Program-made: the position numbers and the translations under genes
NCBI GenBank assembly: GCA_024685975.1
Contig: JAIBDZ010000007.1
Location: forward strand, 1 to 64,000
Origin: Piscirickettsiaceae bacterium
Lineage (GTDB): Bacteria; Pseudomonadota; Gammaproteobacteria; Nitrosococcales; Methylophagaceae
Direction of reading: 5' to 3'
Length of the DNA stretch: 64,000 nt
Shown: positions 52,177 through 62,209 of the stretch, piece by piece
Position numbering within the stretch: the first letter of the stretch is position 1
Layout: the number at the start of each line of letters is the position of its first letter
The notes under the pieces: model-generated
Seen by the model: the letters and a program-made list of their open reading frames with translations, nothing else
Told to the model about the DNA's origin: nothing
Databases searched by the model: none

Positions 52177-53649
52177 CTATTGAACCAGTTTCACTTTCTG
52201 CTGTTGGCTCAAATTCCCATCAGGGTAATGACCATTCAGTAGTCTCAACTGCAATAAAGGGCTATTACTGATCGGTGATTGTGCTGACAACGTTGTATAA
52301 CTCTCATTTCGTCCAACTGTTTTAATGACTATTTTTTGTCCTTGAGCTAAAGCCATCTCGTCTTGCTTCAGACGATGGAAACTATTGACTGTCGCCAGAA
52401 AATCAACATCAAATTGGCTAAATTGTTTTTCTTCTTTGCTTCCTGATAAGAAAATAAATGCTTTCGTATCCAAATAAACCACACTGATCCGAGCTAAACC
52501 ACCATTAGGTATTTCAGTAATCGCAGTGTAGCCTTCTAAACCATCGGGACTTATCGTCATTCCACCCTTAAGATCTTCAATGCCTAAACGCTGCTGAATA
52601 AATTGTAGTGGGGTCAGACGACGATTCAAATCATCGGCCAATACTTCAATAAAGGCTTCTCCATTGTCAGCAATAGCTTGGATACGATCAGTTTGGTTAT
52701 TGATTTGCCAATTAAGAGGAAACCCTAAAACAAACCCCATATCAGCATGATAAAAATGTCGGCCATGGCGAACGCCTTGTTTCGCGCTATCACCAAATGC
52801 CATGCCATCAATATGATTTAAATAAACATCGCGATTGACTTTGCCACCCGCCATTTTATATTGATTTGCAGCCAAAACAACATTTTGCAAGCGGGTGTCA
52901 TTATCTGGGTGACTGGCAAAAACGCCATGATAAGCTTGCGGTTCTTTGCCTTGTTTTTTGGCTTCCATTTCAGCAAATGAAGCTTGATTCTTTAATACAC
53001 GAATCACATCCAACATCGCCTGTGGCTCATAACCTGCTCGCGCCAAGTACTCAGCGCCAAGCCCATCAGATTCAAGCTCATGTTCACGGCCATACCCACT
53101 CAATAAGGCCCCACCTAACACATTAAATAGATCCCGAGAGCCCGCTTGGCCTAATTCAGGCACTAAGATAGCACCAATCATATAACCAATATTAGCGGCT
53201 TGTGCTGCGCTTTGTTGGCGTACACCGTGTCTCGCCGTCACATGGCCAATCTCATGGCCTAATACAGCCGCTAATTCTGCTTCAGAATTAAGGTATGCCA
53301 TTAAACCGCGAGTAATATAAATATAACCACCGGGTAAGGCAAAAGCATTAATTACTGGCGAATCTAATACCGTAAACCGATAAATGAGATCATCACGATG
53401 GCTCACCACCGCAAGCTTATCGCCTACAGACTGCACATAGCGTTGCAATGCTTCATCTTCATATCGCCCATATTGAGCAATAATCTTAGGATGATTTTCA
53501 CGGCCAATGCTAATTTCGCTATCTTCATTCATCATGACAAAATCATTTTTGCCACTGACTGGATTCTGAGCGCAGCCTGATAGTATTACAAACAACAAAG
53601 CCCCTGCTGATAAGCAGAGGCTTTGCAATAATCGACGACTTGTACCCAT
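52177..53649 (-). CDS. M48 family metallopeptidase lipoprotein
   Basis: Lipobox VILSGC, zinc site VLGHEIGHVTARHG. Confidence 0.93.
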   Translation of the reverse strand: MGTSRRLLQSLCLSAGALLFVILSGCAQNPVSGKNDFVMMNEDSEISIGRENHPKIIAQYGRYEDEALQRYVQSVGDKLAVVSHRDDLIYRFTVLDSPVINAFALPGGYIYITRGLMAYLNSEAELAAVLGHEIGHVTARHGVRQQSAAQAANIGYMIGAILVPELGQAGSRDLFNVLGGALLSGYGREHELESDGLGAEYLARAGYEPQAMLDVIRVLKNQASFAEMEAKKQGKEPQAYHGVFASHPDNDTRLQNVVLAANQYKMAGGKVNRDVYLNHIDGMAFGDSAKQGVRHGRHFYHADMGFVLGFPLNWQINNQTDRIQAIADNGEAFIEVLADDLNRRLTPLQFIQQRLGIEDLKGGMTISPDGLEGYTAITEIPNGGLARISVVYLDTKAFIFLSGSKEEKQFSQFDVDFLATVNSFHRLKQDEMALAQGQKIVIKTVGRNESYTTLSAQSPISNSPLLQLRLLNGHYPDGNLSQQQKVKLVQ

Positions 53650-53708
53650 TAGTACGGCCTCAATTCAAATCATGATGTCAATATAGACATCTGATTGTAT
53701 AGATAAGT

Positions 53709-53909
53709 TTATTTTCCGTATTTCTGACGGAATTTATCAACACGACCCGCTGTATCTAGCATTTTTTGCTTACCGGTATAAAACGGATGACATTCTGAGC
53801 AAACATCTAGCGTTAATGCCTTTTCACGAGTTGAGCGTGTTTTGAATGAATTGCCACAGCTGCAAGTCACTTCAATTTCATTGTATTCTGGATGGATATC
53901 CGCTTTCAT
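53709..53909 (-). CDS. rpmE: 50S ribosomal protein L31, zinc-type
   Basis: [66 protein letters not shown]; four Cys retained. Confidence 0.97.
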   Translation of the reverse strand: MKADIHPEYNEIEVTCSCGNSFKTRSTREKALTLDVCSECHPFYTGKQKMLDTAGRVDKFRQKYGK

Positions 53910-54008
53910 ATCTGTACCCGATTTCTTAAATAAGACTTAAAAACAGTCCAAAGAGGACTATAGAACCGCATAATTCTACTGATCTATTTACTTATCAGCA
54001 ACTTTAAT

Positions 54009-54587
54009 TTAACTACTGGGCTTCTCAAGCATAATCCACGCTTGATTACGCATACCCGTATCATGTTGACCTAAAACTGATTCTTCTCGATAAATGCGCA
54101 ATTTCATGTCAGGAAACAGCCTTAATAACTCATTATCTTCTAATAAATAATCCGGGTTATTCGGCCCTTCATCAGACACTTTTTCCGCACAATATGTTTG
54201 ATATAACAACAAACCGCCAGGTTTAATAGCCGCTGACAATAAAGGACATAACTCACGCGATAAAAACAAACCCACAACCAACACATCGACACTATTTGCT
54301 TCGGGTGGATTTGCCACCACATCTCTCACTTCTGCTGTGATCGGCAATTGCCGTTGTTGTGCAAGCTCAGTTAAACGAGCAATCGCAACGGACGAAATAT
54401 CCCAAGCATGCACTGTTAACCCTTTTTCAGCCATAAGCAACGCATTCCCACCTAAACCGCACGCCAAGTCTAAAGCAACGCCTTCTGATGGCAGAAGATA
54501 GTGATTATGCTCTAAAATTTCAGTGACTTTAGGGGCACGTTCAGCGCTTTGATAAATACCATCCCATTTCTTTTGTACTGTTGTCAT
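54009..54587 (-). CDS. Class I SAM-dependent methyltransferase (start trimmed to MTTVQKKW)
   Basis: VALDLACGLGGNALLMAEKGLTVHAWDISSVAIARL. Confidence 0.88.
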   Translation of the reverse strand: MTTVQKKWDGIYQSAERAPKVTEILEHNHYLLPSEGVALDLACGLGGNALLMAEKGLTVHAWDISSVAIARLTELAQQRQLPITAEVRDVVANPPEANSVDVLVVGLFLSRELCPLLSAAIKPGGLLLYQTYCAEKVSDEGPNNPDYLLEDNELLRLFPDMKLRIYREESVLGQHDTGMRNQAWIMLEKPSS

Positions 54588-54589
54588 GA

Positions 54590-56041
54590 TTACCGTTTCC
54601 AAAATGCGGGCGTCAGCACCACAAGCAAAGTAAAGATCTCTAAACGACCCAATAACATCGCCATGCATAACACCCATTTCGATGTGGCATTAATATCACC
54701 ATAATGTAAACCCACATCGCCTAAACCTGGCCCCAAATTATTTAAACACGCTGTTACTGCAGAAAATGAGGTCACAACGTCAAGGCCCGTTGACATCAAA
54801 AGCAAATGCATAATGCTAAAGCAAAAGACATAAAGCGCCATGAATCCCCAAACCGCTCCAACGATTTTAGAAGGCAATGCTTTATTATTAATTTTAATCG
54901 TAAAAATAGCATTCGGATGAATCAAGCGTAGCACTTCACGATAACCTTGCTTTAACAGCAACATAACTCGAATCACTTTCATACCACCGCCGACAGAGCC
55001 CGCACAACCACCGATATAACTTGCCATCAATAACAATACGGGCAAGAATCCAGGCCACAAATAATAATCCGTAGTAGTAAACCCCGTTGTCGTCCCTATC
55101 GATACCGCCTGAAAAACACCTTGATGAATAGCCGTCCATACATCATCAAATGTATTCGTAAAATAAAGATACAACGCCGACACAATAGAAATGGCAGTCA
55201 GCACGAGCAAATACGCTTTTAACTCAGAATCACCCAAATAATGCTTAATTGAACGATGTCGCCAAGCCAGGAAATGTAATGAAAAATTCATGCCCGCCAG
55301 CAACATAAATAGAACAGCAACCATTTCTATAGCAGCACTATCAAAATAGCCCATACTGGCATCATAGGTTGAAAAACCACCAATCGCGACGGTGGCAAAA
55401 CTATGTCCAATCGCATCAAACCAGTCCATCCCGACCAAGTGATAAGCCACCGCACATGACACCGTCAAGCTTAAGTAGATATACCAAAGGGCTTTTGCTG
55501 TTTCGGTGATCCGAGGCGTTAACTTAGCATCTTTCATCGGCCCTGGAGTTTCAGCACGATAAAGCTGCATGCCACCGATACCTAATAACGGCAAGATTGC
55601 CACCGCCAACACGACAATCCCCATACCGCCAAGCCATTGTAAAAACTGTCGGTAAAACAATACCGCTTTCGGTAAATAATCTAAGCCTGTTAGTACTGTC
55701 GCACCCGTTGTCGTTAACCCCGAAATCGACTCAAAAACAGCATCAGTAAATGACATTTCCGGTACTTTTGTGAGGAAAAAAGGCACAGCCCCAGATAACC
55801 CCAGCGTCACCCAAAACATCACCACAACAAGGAAGCCATCACGGACTTTTAACTCTTTACGGTGGTGTCTAACAGGTAACCAAAATAAGATGCCGGTGAT
55901 AAGAAGAAGAAGAAAAGCAGTCAAAAAAGCTTGTGTCGAGCCATCTTGGTAATATAAAGACACAGCAATCGGTGGCAACATCGATAGACTAAACAAGCCT
56001 AATAAAATGCCCAAAATTCGCTGTATGGTTAAAAACTGCAT
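54590..56041 (-). CDS. trkH: TrkH family potassium uptake protein
   Basis: ESISGLTTTGATVL, SIGTTTGFTTTDY and GGCAGSVGGGMKVIR selectivity-type motifs. Confidence 0.95.
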   Translation of the reverse strand: MQFLTIQRILGILLGLFSLSMLPPIAVSLYYQDGSTQAFLTAFLLLLITGILFWLPVRHHRKELKVRDGFLVVVMFWVTLGLSGAVPFFLTKVPEMSFTDAVFESISGLTTTGATVLTGLDYLPKAVLFYRQFLQWLGGMGIVVLAVAILPLLGIGGMQLYRAETPGPMKDAKLTPRITETAKALWYIYLSLTVSCAVAYHLVGMDWFDAIGHSFATVAIGGFSTYDASMGYFDSAAIEMVAVLFMLLAGMNFSLHFLAWRHRSIKHYLGDSELKAYLLVLTAISIVSALYLYFTNTFDDVWTAIHQGVFQAVSIGTTTGFTTTDYYLWPGFLPVLLLMASYIGGCAGSVGGGMKVIRVMLLLKQGYREVLRLIHPNAIFTIKINNKALPSKIVGAVWGFMALYVFCFSIMHLLLMSTGLDVVTSFSAVTACLNNLGPGLGDVGLHYGDINATSKWVLCMAMLLGRLEIFTLLVVLTPAFWKR

Positions 56042-56048
56042 GCGTCGG

Positions 56049-57536
56049 TCAAACCTCGTGATCTAGCCGTCGATAATACGCCCACAACAGCAACATGAAT
56101 AGCATACCAGCAAAAATAGGCCATCGTTGCCAGCGTACATAAGGTGTTTCTCCACTTTGTGCCTGTATTTCATCGGTCAATACAGCCAACTCAAATTGGG
56201 GCGAAGTCGAGATAAACCGACCATGATGATCAATCAAAGCTGAGATACCATTAGTCGTCGCACGAATAATCGGTCGTCCCGTCTCTAAGGCACGATTTTG
56301 CGAAATTTGTAAATGTTGATGGGGAGCAAATGAGTCACCATACCATGCATTATTGGTTGCATTAACCAAAATAGTGGCTGCTGGCACGGTCGACAAAACT
56401 TCGTTTGAAAAGACATCTTCATAGCAAATCGACACACCGACAGCATGACCCGCCGCGGTTAACAATCCTTGATCTTCAGCACCCTTTGCAAAAGAAGACA
56501 TGGGTAAATCAAAAAAGGCGATCAATCCTCGCAGCCATTCAAACGGAATGTAATCGCCAAAAGGCACTAAATGTCGCTTATGGTAAAACCCTAACTGTTC
56601 GCCTAATGACACCATGCCATTGTAATATTGTTTGGTTTCAGCTTGATAAATAGGGAGTCCAGCTAGAATCGTCGTCTTATGCTCTATCGCCATCTCAGTC
56701 AAAGGGTCAAGGAAAAAAGGTTTAACCTGATGATAAAACGCCGTCACCGCATTTTCTGGCCAAACAATAATATCACTCTGCCAGTTTTCCTCTGTTTTTT
56801 GTTGATATAACGATAGCGTTTTAACAACTTGTTCTTTGTTCCATTTGATTTCTTGTGGCACATTACCTTGTATGATGCTCACCTGTAATGGTTCACCATA
56901 ATCTGTCGTCCAATCAATCGTTTGCAGCCCAGCGCCACCTGACCAAATCGCCACCACCCACAACAAACTGATCAACTGCTTTTTTTGCCAGCTATAGGCC
57001 AACAAAGCCGCTGACAAAGCCACAAGCCATGACACTCCTAGCGCACCGATAATCGGGATGTAGCCGCTTAAAGGCCCTTCGATCTGACTGACGCCAAACT
57101 CAAGCCAAGGAAACCCCGTAAAAAGCCAAGCTTTGAGCCATTCAAAAGCAAACCAGCCAACTGGTAATAGTAAAATATAATCACGTAGGGAGAAATGACG
57201 GTTATGGCAAAGTCGTTTTAGCACATACCCTAAGCCAGCTGTATAGAGCGCCAAAATAACAACGAATAAGGCAGTCAGTAATCCCGCCAACAGCATGCTG
57301 GCTTGCCCAAACACATGAATAGCGACAAACACCCAAGACACGCCGACACCAAACAAGCCGATGCCAAACAATAACCCTCGTATCGCAGCGACTTTTGCGC
57401 TAACGCCATCCCAAGCAAGAAATAACAATAATAGGCTGACAATAGCCAAAGGATAATAATGAAAAGGAGCGAAGGCCAAAGGCGCGATCATCCCTGCTAA
57501 TAAAGCAAGTCCATGTCCTAACCATTTCATCGTCAA
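56049..57536 (-). CDS. lnt: Apolipoprotein N-acyltransferase
   Basis: APLAFAPFHYYPLAIVSLLLLFLAW, nitrilase domain IVWPENAVTAF, SICYEDVF. Confidence 0.96.
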   Translation of the reverse strand: MTMKWLGHGLALLAGMIAPLAFAPFHYYPLAIVSLLLLFLAWDGVSAKVAAIRGLLFGIGLFGVGVSWVFVAIHVFGQASMLLAGLLTALFVVILALYTAGLGYVLKRLCHNRHFSLRDYILLLPVGWFAFEWLKAWLFTGFPWLEFGVSQIEGPLSGYIPIIGALGVSWLVALSAALLAYSWQKKQLISLLWVVAIWSGGAGLQTIDWTTDYGEPLQVSIIQGNVPQEIKWNKEQVVKTLSLYQQKTEENWQSDIIVWPENAVTAFYHQVKPFFLDPLTEMAIEHKTTILAGLPIYQAETKQYYNGMVSLGEQLGFYHKRHLVPFGDYIPFEWLRGLIAFFDLPMSSFAKGAEDQGLLTAAGHAVGVSICYEDVFSNEVLSTVPAATILVNATNNAWYGDSFAPHQHLQISQNRALETGRPIIRATTNGISALIDHHGRFISTSPQFELAVLTDEIQAQSGETPYVRWQRWPIFAGMLFMLLLWAYYRRLDHEV

Positions 57537-57551
57537 CCGACCTTCTTTACA

Positions 57552-58412
57552 TTATTCGTCGTCATCATCAACGGGCGTCGCGAGGACTTTCATTTCCAAT
57601 AAGTGCACACGCCTCATATCGGCACGAATAACAGTAAACTCAAACCGATCAATAGTGACTTTCTCGCCTCGTTCTGGCAAATGACCAAATTGATTCACGA
57701 CGTAGCCCCCGACGGTATCGAAGTCCTCATCACTCCAGTCGGCATCGAAGCGCTCATTAAAGTCATCTAACTCAGCCAGTGCTTTAATCGCATACGTCTC
57801 TTCATCACGTTGCAAAATAGGCGCATCACTATCAATGTCATGCTCGTCTTCTATTTCGCCAACGATTTGCTCTAATACATTTTCGATAGTGACCATGCCA
57901 GCCACACCGCCATACTCGTCCACCACAATCGCCATATGATTACGACGAATACGAAATTCGCCCAACAGCACATTTAAACGCTTACTTTCAGGGATAAACA
58001 CGGCAGGACGTAGTAATTCTCTTAAACTAAAATCAAATTCACCATTCGCCACAACCGTTGCCAACACATCTTTTGCTAATAAAATGCCAATCACATCATC
58101 ACGGTCATCATCAATGACAGGAAAACGAGAATGCGCTGTTTCGGTAATAAGCTTTAAAATCTCAGCAGCAGAAGCATCACGTGACACCATGACCACTTGC
58201 GAGCGAGGAATCATAATATCGCGCGCTTTCATCTGGGTGACGCCTAGTGCGCCTTCCACAATAGATAACGCTTCTGCATCTAAAATATGGCGCTCAGAAG
58301 CTGAACGGATCAACTCAATTAATTGTTCCTGATCTTGGGGCTCTAGAAACAATTTACTCAGTCTTTGCGACCAAGATAAAATTTTCGATCGCCCTTGCGG
58401 CCCTTCACTCAT
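57552..58412 (-). CDS. corC: CorC/HlyC-type CBS domain transporter protein
   Basis: VTQMKARDIMIPRSQVVMVSRDASAAEILKLITETAHSRFPVIDDDRDDVIGILLAKD. Confidence 0.95.
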   Translation of the reverse strand: MSEGPQGRSKILSWSQRLSKLFLEPQDQEQLIELIRSASERHILDAEALSIVEGALGVTQMKARDIMIPRSQVVMVSRDASAAEILKLITETAHSRFPVIDDDRDDVIGILLAKDVLATVVANGEFDFSLRELLRPAVFIPESKRLNVLLGEFRIRRNHMAIVVDEYGGVAGMVTIENVLEQIVGEIEDEHDIDSDAPILQRDEETYAIKALAELDDFNERFDADWSDEDFDTVGGYVVNQFGHLPERGEKVTIDRFEFTVIRADMRRVHLLEMKVLATPVDDDDE

Positions 58413-58428
58413 GATGACTTGATCCTAA

Positions 58429-58872
58429 TTATTGATAAGGGTCTGGAATAGATAAAGATTGAAGAATTTGCGTTTCTAAACTTTCCATTTCCACCGCCTC
58501 ATCATCATCGATATGGTCATAGCCTAACAAATGTAAACAACCATGTACCACCATATGTGCCCAATGATTTTCTAACGGCTTGTGTTGTGCGGTAGCTTCA
58601 CGCTCTACCACTGGCACACAAATCACCAAATCGCCCAATAACATAGGCGTTATCTCAATCTCTGCATCAAATGGAAATGACAACACATTGGTTGAGTTTG
58701 GTTTATTTCGATAGGTTAAATTTAATGACGCACTCTCTTGTTCGTCAACAAGGCGAATACTAAGTTCACAATCTTGTTCAACTTGAAATAATGCAGACTC
58801 TGCCCATTGTTGTAATGCACTTTGTGCTGGCACATCACCGCCATAGACCTGTTGCACATCGACTGTGACCAT
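58429..58872 (-). CDS. ybeY: rRNA maturation RNase YbeY
   Basis: NVLSFPFD and [25 protein letters not shown]. Confidence 0.97.
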   Translation of the reverse strand: MVTVDVQQVYGGDVPAQSALQQWAESALFQVEQDCELSIRLVDEQESASLNLTYRNKPNSTNVLSFPFDAEIEITPMLLGDLVICVPVVEREATAQHKPLENHWAHMVVHGCLHLLGYDHIDDDEAVEMESLETQILQSLSIPDPYQ

Positions 58873-59846
58873 TATTGTGATCGTCCCGCCTTTTCATAAG
58901 CCACAATGACTTTTTGTACTAAATTATGTCGCACCACATCTTTGGCTTGGAAAAAGGTAAATCCAATGCCTTCCACATCTTTCAATACTTCAATCGCATC
59001 ACGTAAACCCGATTTCTGCGATCCAGGTAGATCGATCTGAGTAATATCACCCGTAATAACCGCTGTTGAGTTATAGCCCAAACGAGTCAAAAACATCTTC
59101 ATTTGCTCTGTTGTGGTATTTTGCGCTTCATCTAAAATGATAAAAGATTCATTCAACGTCCGACCACGCATATACGCTAATGGCGCGACTTCAATCACAT
59201 TACGTTCGATCAGTTTTGCTACACGCTCAAACCCTAACATCTCGTAGAGGGCATCATAAAGTGGTCTCAAATACGGATCGACTTTTTGGGTCAAATCACC
59301 CGGTAAAAAGCCTAACTTTTCTCCCGCTTCAACGGCAGGGCGAACCAAGACAATTCGTCTAGCGAAATCACGCTCTAATGCTTCGACAGCACATGCGACA
59401 GCCAAATAGGTTTTCCCTGTACCAGCAGGGCCAATACCAAAATTAATATCATGGGTCATCACACGGCGAAGATACGCTTGTTGATTCTCCCCGCGCGCTT
59501 TAATTAAACCACGCTTGGTTTTAATCATGATGTCTTCAGGCGGTTTTTCTGTCAGCGTTTCTTGTCCGCCCACTTCACGAATAGCCAAATGCACTTGCTC
59601 TGGTGTCAATATCGCTTGCGAAGTTTCTGCATATAGCTCATGCACCACCTCTTGCACATCCGCCAGCACATTAGCTGAACCAATGATTTGAAACTTACCG
59701 CCGCGATTATTCACCTCGACGCCAAAACCGCGTTCCATCATGCGAAGGTGTTCATCTAAATGACCACACAAATTAGCAAGGCGATCATTATCGATAGGAC
59801 TTAATTCAAAACTAATGGTATCCAAAGTGGGGGCGCTCACAGACAA
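58872..59846 (-). CDS. PhoH family protein (YbeZ-like)
   Basis: [50 protein letters not shown]. Confidence 0.96.
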   Translation of the reverse strand: MSVSAPTLDTISFELSPIDNDRLANLCGHLDEHLRMMERGFGVEVNNRGGKFQIIGSANVLADVQEVVHELYAETSQAILTPEQVHLAIREVGGQETLTEKPPEDIMIKTKRGLIKARGENQQAYLRRVMTHDINFGIGPAGTGKTYLAVACAVEALERDFARRIVLVRPAVEAGEKLGFLPGDLTQKVDPYLRPLYDALYEMLGFERVAKLIERNVIEVAPLAYMRGRTLNESFIILDEAQNTTTEQMKMFLTRLGYNSTAVITGDITQIDLPGSQKSGLRDAIEVLKDVEGIGFTFFQAKDVVRHNLVQKVIVAYEKAGRSQ

Positions 59847-59859
59847 TCCTTAAAAATCA

Positions 59860-61197
59860 TTAAATAACAACCGAATCGGCCATTAATTCACCACGTAAAG
59901 AATTGGTATAAGCCTCAACAATACGTACATCGACAAACTTGCCAATCAACGACGCATCGCCAGCAAAATTCACCATACGGTTATTTTCTGTTCTGCCCGC
60001 CATATCACCATCATAACGCTGGCCTTCCCGCTCGACCAAAATGCGTTGCACTGAGCCCATCATACGCTCACTATGTTGTGCTTCGAACTCTCTTAAGCGG
60101 TCTTGTACAATTTTTAAACGCGCTTTTTTCACGTCATCAGAAATCGAATCAACAAAAGCCGAAGCAGGCGTACCCGGGCGAGCGCTATAAATAAAGCTAA
60201 AGGAATGATCAAACTCAATCTCATTGATCAAAGCCATTGTCGCCTCAAAATCCGCTTCCTGCTCATCAGGAAAACCAATAATAAAATCACTCGACATGCT
60301 TAAATCAGGCCGCACAGCTTTTAACCGTGCGATCTTATCTTTATATTCTTGAACAGTATGACCACGCTTCATCATTGCAAGGATCCGGTCAGAACCAGAC
60401 TGAACAGGCAAATGTAAATGACTCACAAGCTCTGGCACTTCACCAAAAGCATCGATTAAACTATCTGAAAACTCAACCGGATGGGATGTCGTAAAACGAA
60501 TGCGCTCAATGCCTTCAATCGCAGCAACGTAATGAATCAATAAAGCCAAATCAGCCGTGTCCTCATCTAATTCACCTTGGTAAGCATTGACGTTTTGCCC
60601 TAGCAAATTGACTTCGCGCACACCTTGCGCGGCCAAACCACGGATTTCAGTCAATACACTATCAACCGGGCGGCTGACTTCTTCGCCACGAGTATAAGGC
60701 ACCACACAGAAAGTACAATATTTACTGCACCCTTCCATAATAGAAACAAACGCCGTTGGACCTTCTGACTTTGCTTCTGGCAAATTATCGAATTTTTCGA
60801 TTTCAGGGAATGAAATATCCATTCGAGGTTGATGGCTTTGATGCACATCAGACAACATCGCTGGCAAGCGATGCAATGTTTGCGGGCCAAAAATCAAATC
60901 CACATACGGCGCACGACGACGAATCGCATCACCTTCTTGACTGGCGACGCAGCCGCCCACACCAATCACTAAGTTTGGTTTATCATCTTTCCAGCGCTTC
61001 CAGCGTCCGAGTTGATGAAACACCTTCTCCTGCGCTTTTTCACGAATAGAGCACGTGTTTAATAGCAACACATCCGCCTCTTCGGCATTATCAGTGCGCT
61101 CAAGTTGATGAGATTCCGCTAACACATCGGCCATCTTAGACGAATCATACTCATTCATCTGACAACCAAAGGTTCTAATATAAAGTTTTCCAGCCAT
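59860..61197 (-). CDS. miaB: tRNA-2-methylthio-N6-dimethylallyladenosine synthase
   Basis: [23 protein letters not shown], radical SAM motif [16 protein letters not shown]. Confidence 0.98.
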   Translation of the reverse strand: MAGKLYIRTFGCQMNEYDSSKMADVLAESHQLERTDNAEEADVLLLNTCSIREKAQEKVFHQLGRWKRWKDDKPNLVIGVGGCVASQEGDAIRRRAPYVDLIFGPQTLHRLPAMLSDVHQSHQPRMDISFPEIEKFDNLPEAKSEGPTAFVSIMEGCSKYCTFCVVPYTRGEEVSRPVDSVLTEIRGLAAQGVREVNLLGQNVNAYQGELDEDTADLALLIHYVAAIEGIERIRFTTSHPVEFSDSLIDAFGEVPELVSHLHLPVQSGSDRILAMMKRGHTVQEYKDKIARLKAVRPDLSMSSDFIIGFPDEQEADFEATMALINEIEFDHSFSFIYSARPGTPASAFVDSISDDVKKARLKIVQDRLREFEAQHSERMMGSVQRILVEREGQRYDGDMAGRTENNRMVNFAGDASLIGKFVDVRIVEAYTNSLRGELMADSVVI

Positions 61198-61733
61198 AAT
61201 ACATTCGACAAAAAATGGTCGCTTAGAATACTCTTTTTAGCCGCCGAATTCAAAACAAGTGATTGTTTTTGTTAAAAACACTGCATCATTCATCTCCACA
61301 TTGCGCATTTTGTCAAAACACTGATTTAACGCATCATCTTATTCCACAAAAATCTGATTCGTTTTATCACCTTCTCAACCCACTTATTGAGTCAATTTTC
61401 CTATTGGCTAGATAACGTCCTCAACACTTATCCCACTAATCCGATTTTGTTTATCAAACAGCCCATAACAAAATATGTCGTCAAATCACACAAAACAGAT
61501 AATGACAGCTAAAAAGCAGCTACAAAAAAGACTTTTAAATGCTCTTTTTCACGCCAAAACAACCTTAATCAAGCAATAATCGTTTTATTTTGCACCAATA
61601 GGTACAAATACTTACAGTCAAAAATAATCGTTAAAATACAACATCCTACAACAGTGCTGTCTTAAAAAAATGACTTTTTTAATTTATTTTTATACCAACC
61701 AGTTGATCTAAAAAAAATAGCGGGTATGGTGTG

Positions 61734-61788
61734 AGTCATATCACTTATTTTTAAATGACAACAAAAAAGAAATAAGTCATATCACTTA
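61734..61788. promoter_or_regulatory. Direct repeat pair upstream of mtoX
   Basis: AGTCATATCACTTA at 61734-61747 and 61775-61788, exactly 41 bp apart. Confidence 0.55.
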
Positions 61789-61829
61789 ATTTTTTAAGAG
61801 TAACCATTTAATTTTTGAGGACAGAAGCT

Positions 61830-61931
61830 ATGTTTTATATGCAAAAAAAATTAGCCATAGTTTGTTTGGTCAAAAACTTAAATGCGCTTAAAAAAAACCT
61901 CGAGCCGATGCCACCTTGTCAACACAAATAG
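61830..61931 (+). other. Small ORF (33 aa), possible leader peptide
   Basis: MFYMQKKLAIVCLVKNLNALKKNLEPMPPCQHK*, preceded by gagg-acagaagct; stop codon lies in the loop of the next hairpin. Confidence 0.35.
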
Positions 61932-61948
61932 ACAGACAGACAAGGTGG
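61911..61948 (+). promoter_or_regulatory. Perfect inverted repeat (possible attenuator or operator)
   Basis: CCACCTTGTC - 18 nt - GACAAGGTGG. Confidence 0.6.
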
Positions 61949-62027
61949 GAAAGAACATGTCACAAATGGTGGAGTTAAACCGGTAAAACGTAACGGTTTT
62001 GCACATAACAACATCATTTGACCATGT

Positions 62028-62056
62028 ATGTAAGGTCACCTCCTAACACCTTACAT
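62028..62056 (+). promoter_or_regulatory. Perfect inverted repeat with CACCTCCT loop
   Basis: ATGTAAGGT - cacctcctaac - ACCTTACAT. Confidence 0.55.
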
Positions 62057-62209
62057 TACACAACGGCGAAATTGAGAGGTTTTTATTATCCCTCCCTTTC
62101 TAAACTCGCCTCCCCTCTGCCCATAATTGATTTTGCCTCGCTGATAGGCAGGGTGAATTACGTCAGAGCTTTATCAAACTAATTAGGGATTTGTACTTTG
62201 GAGAGAAAA

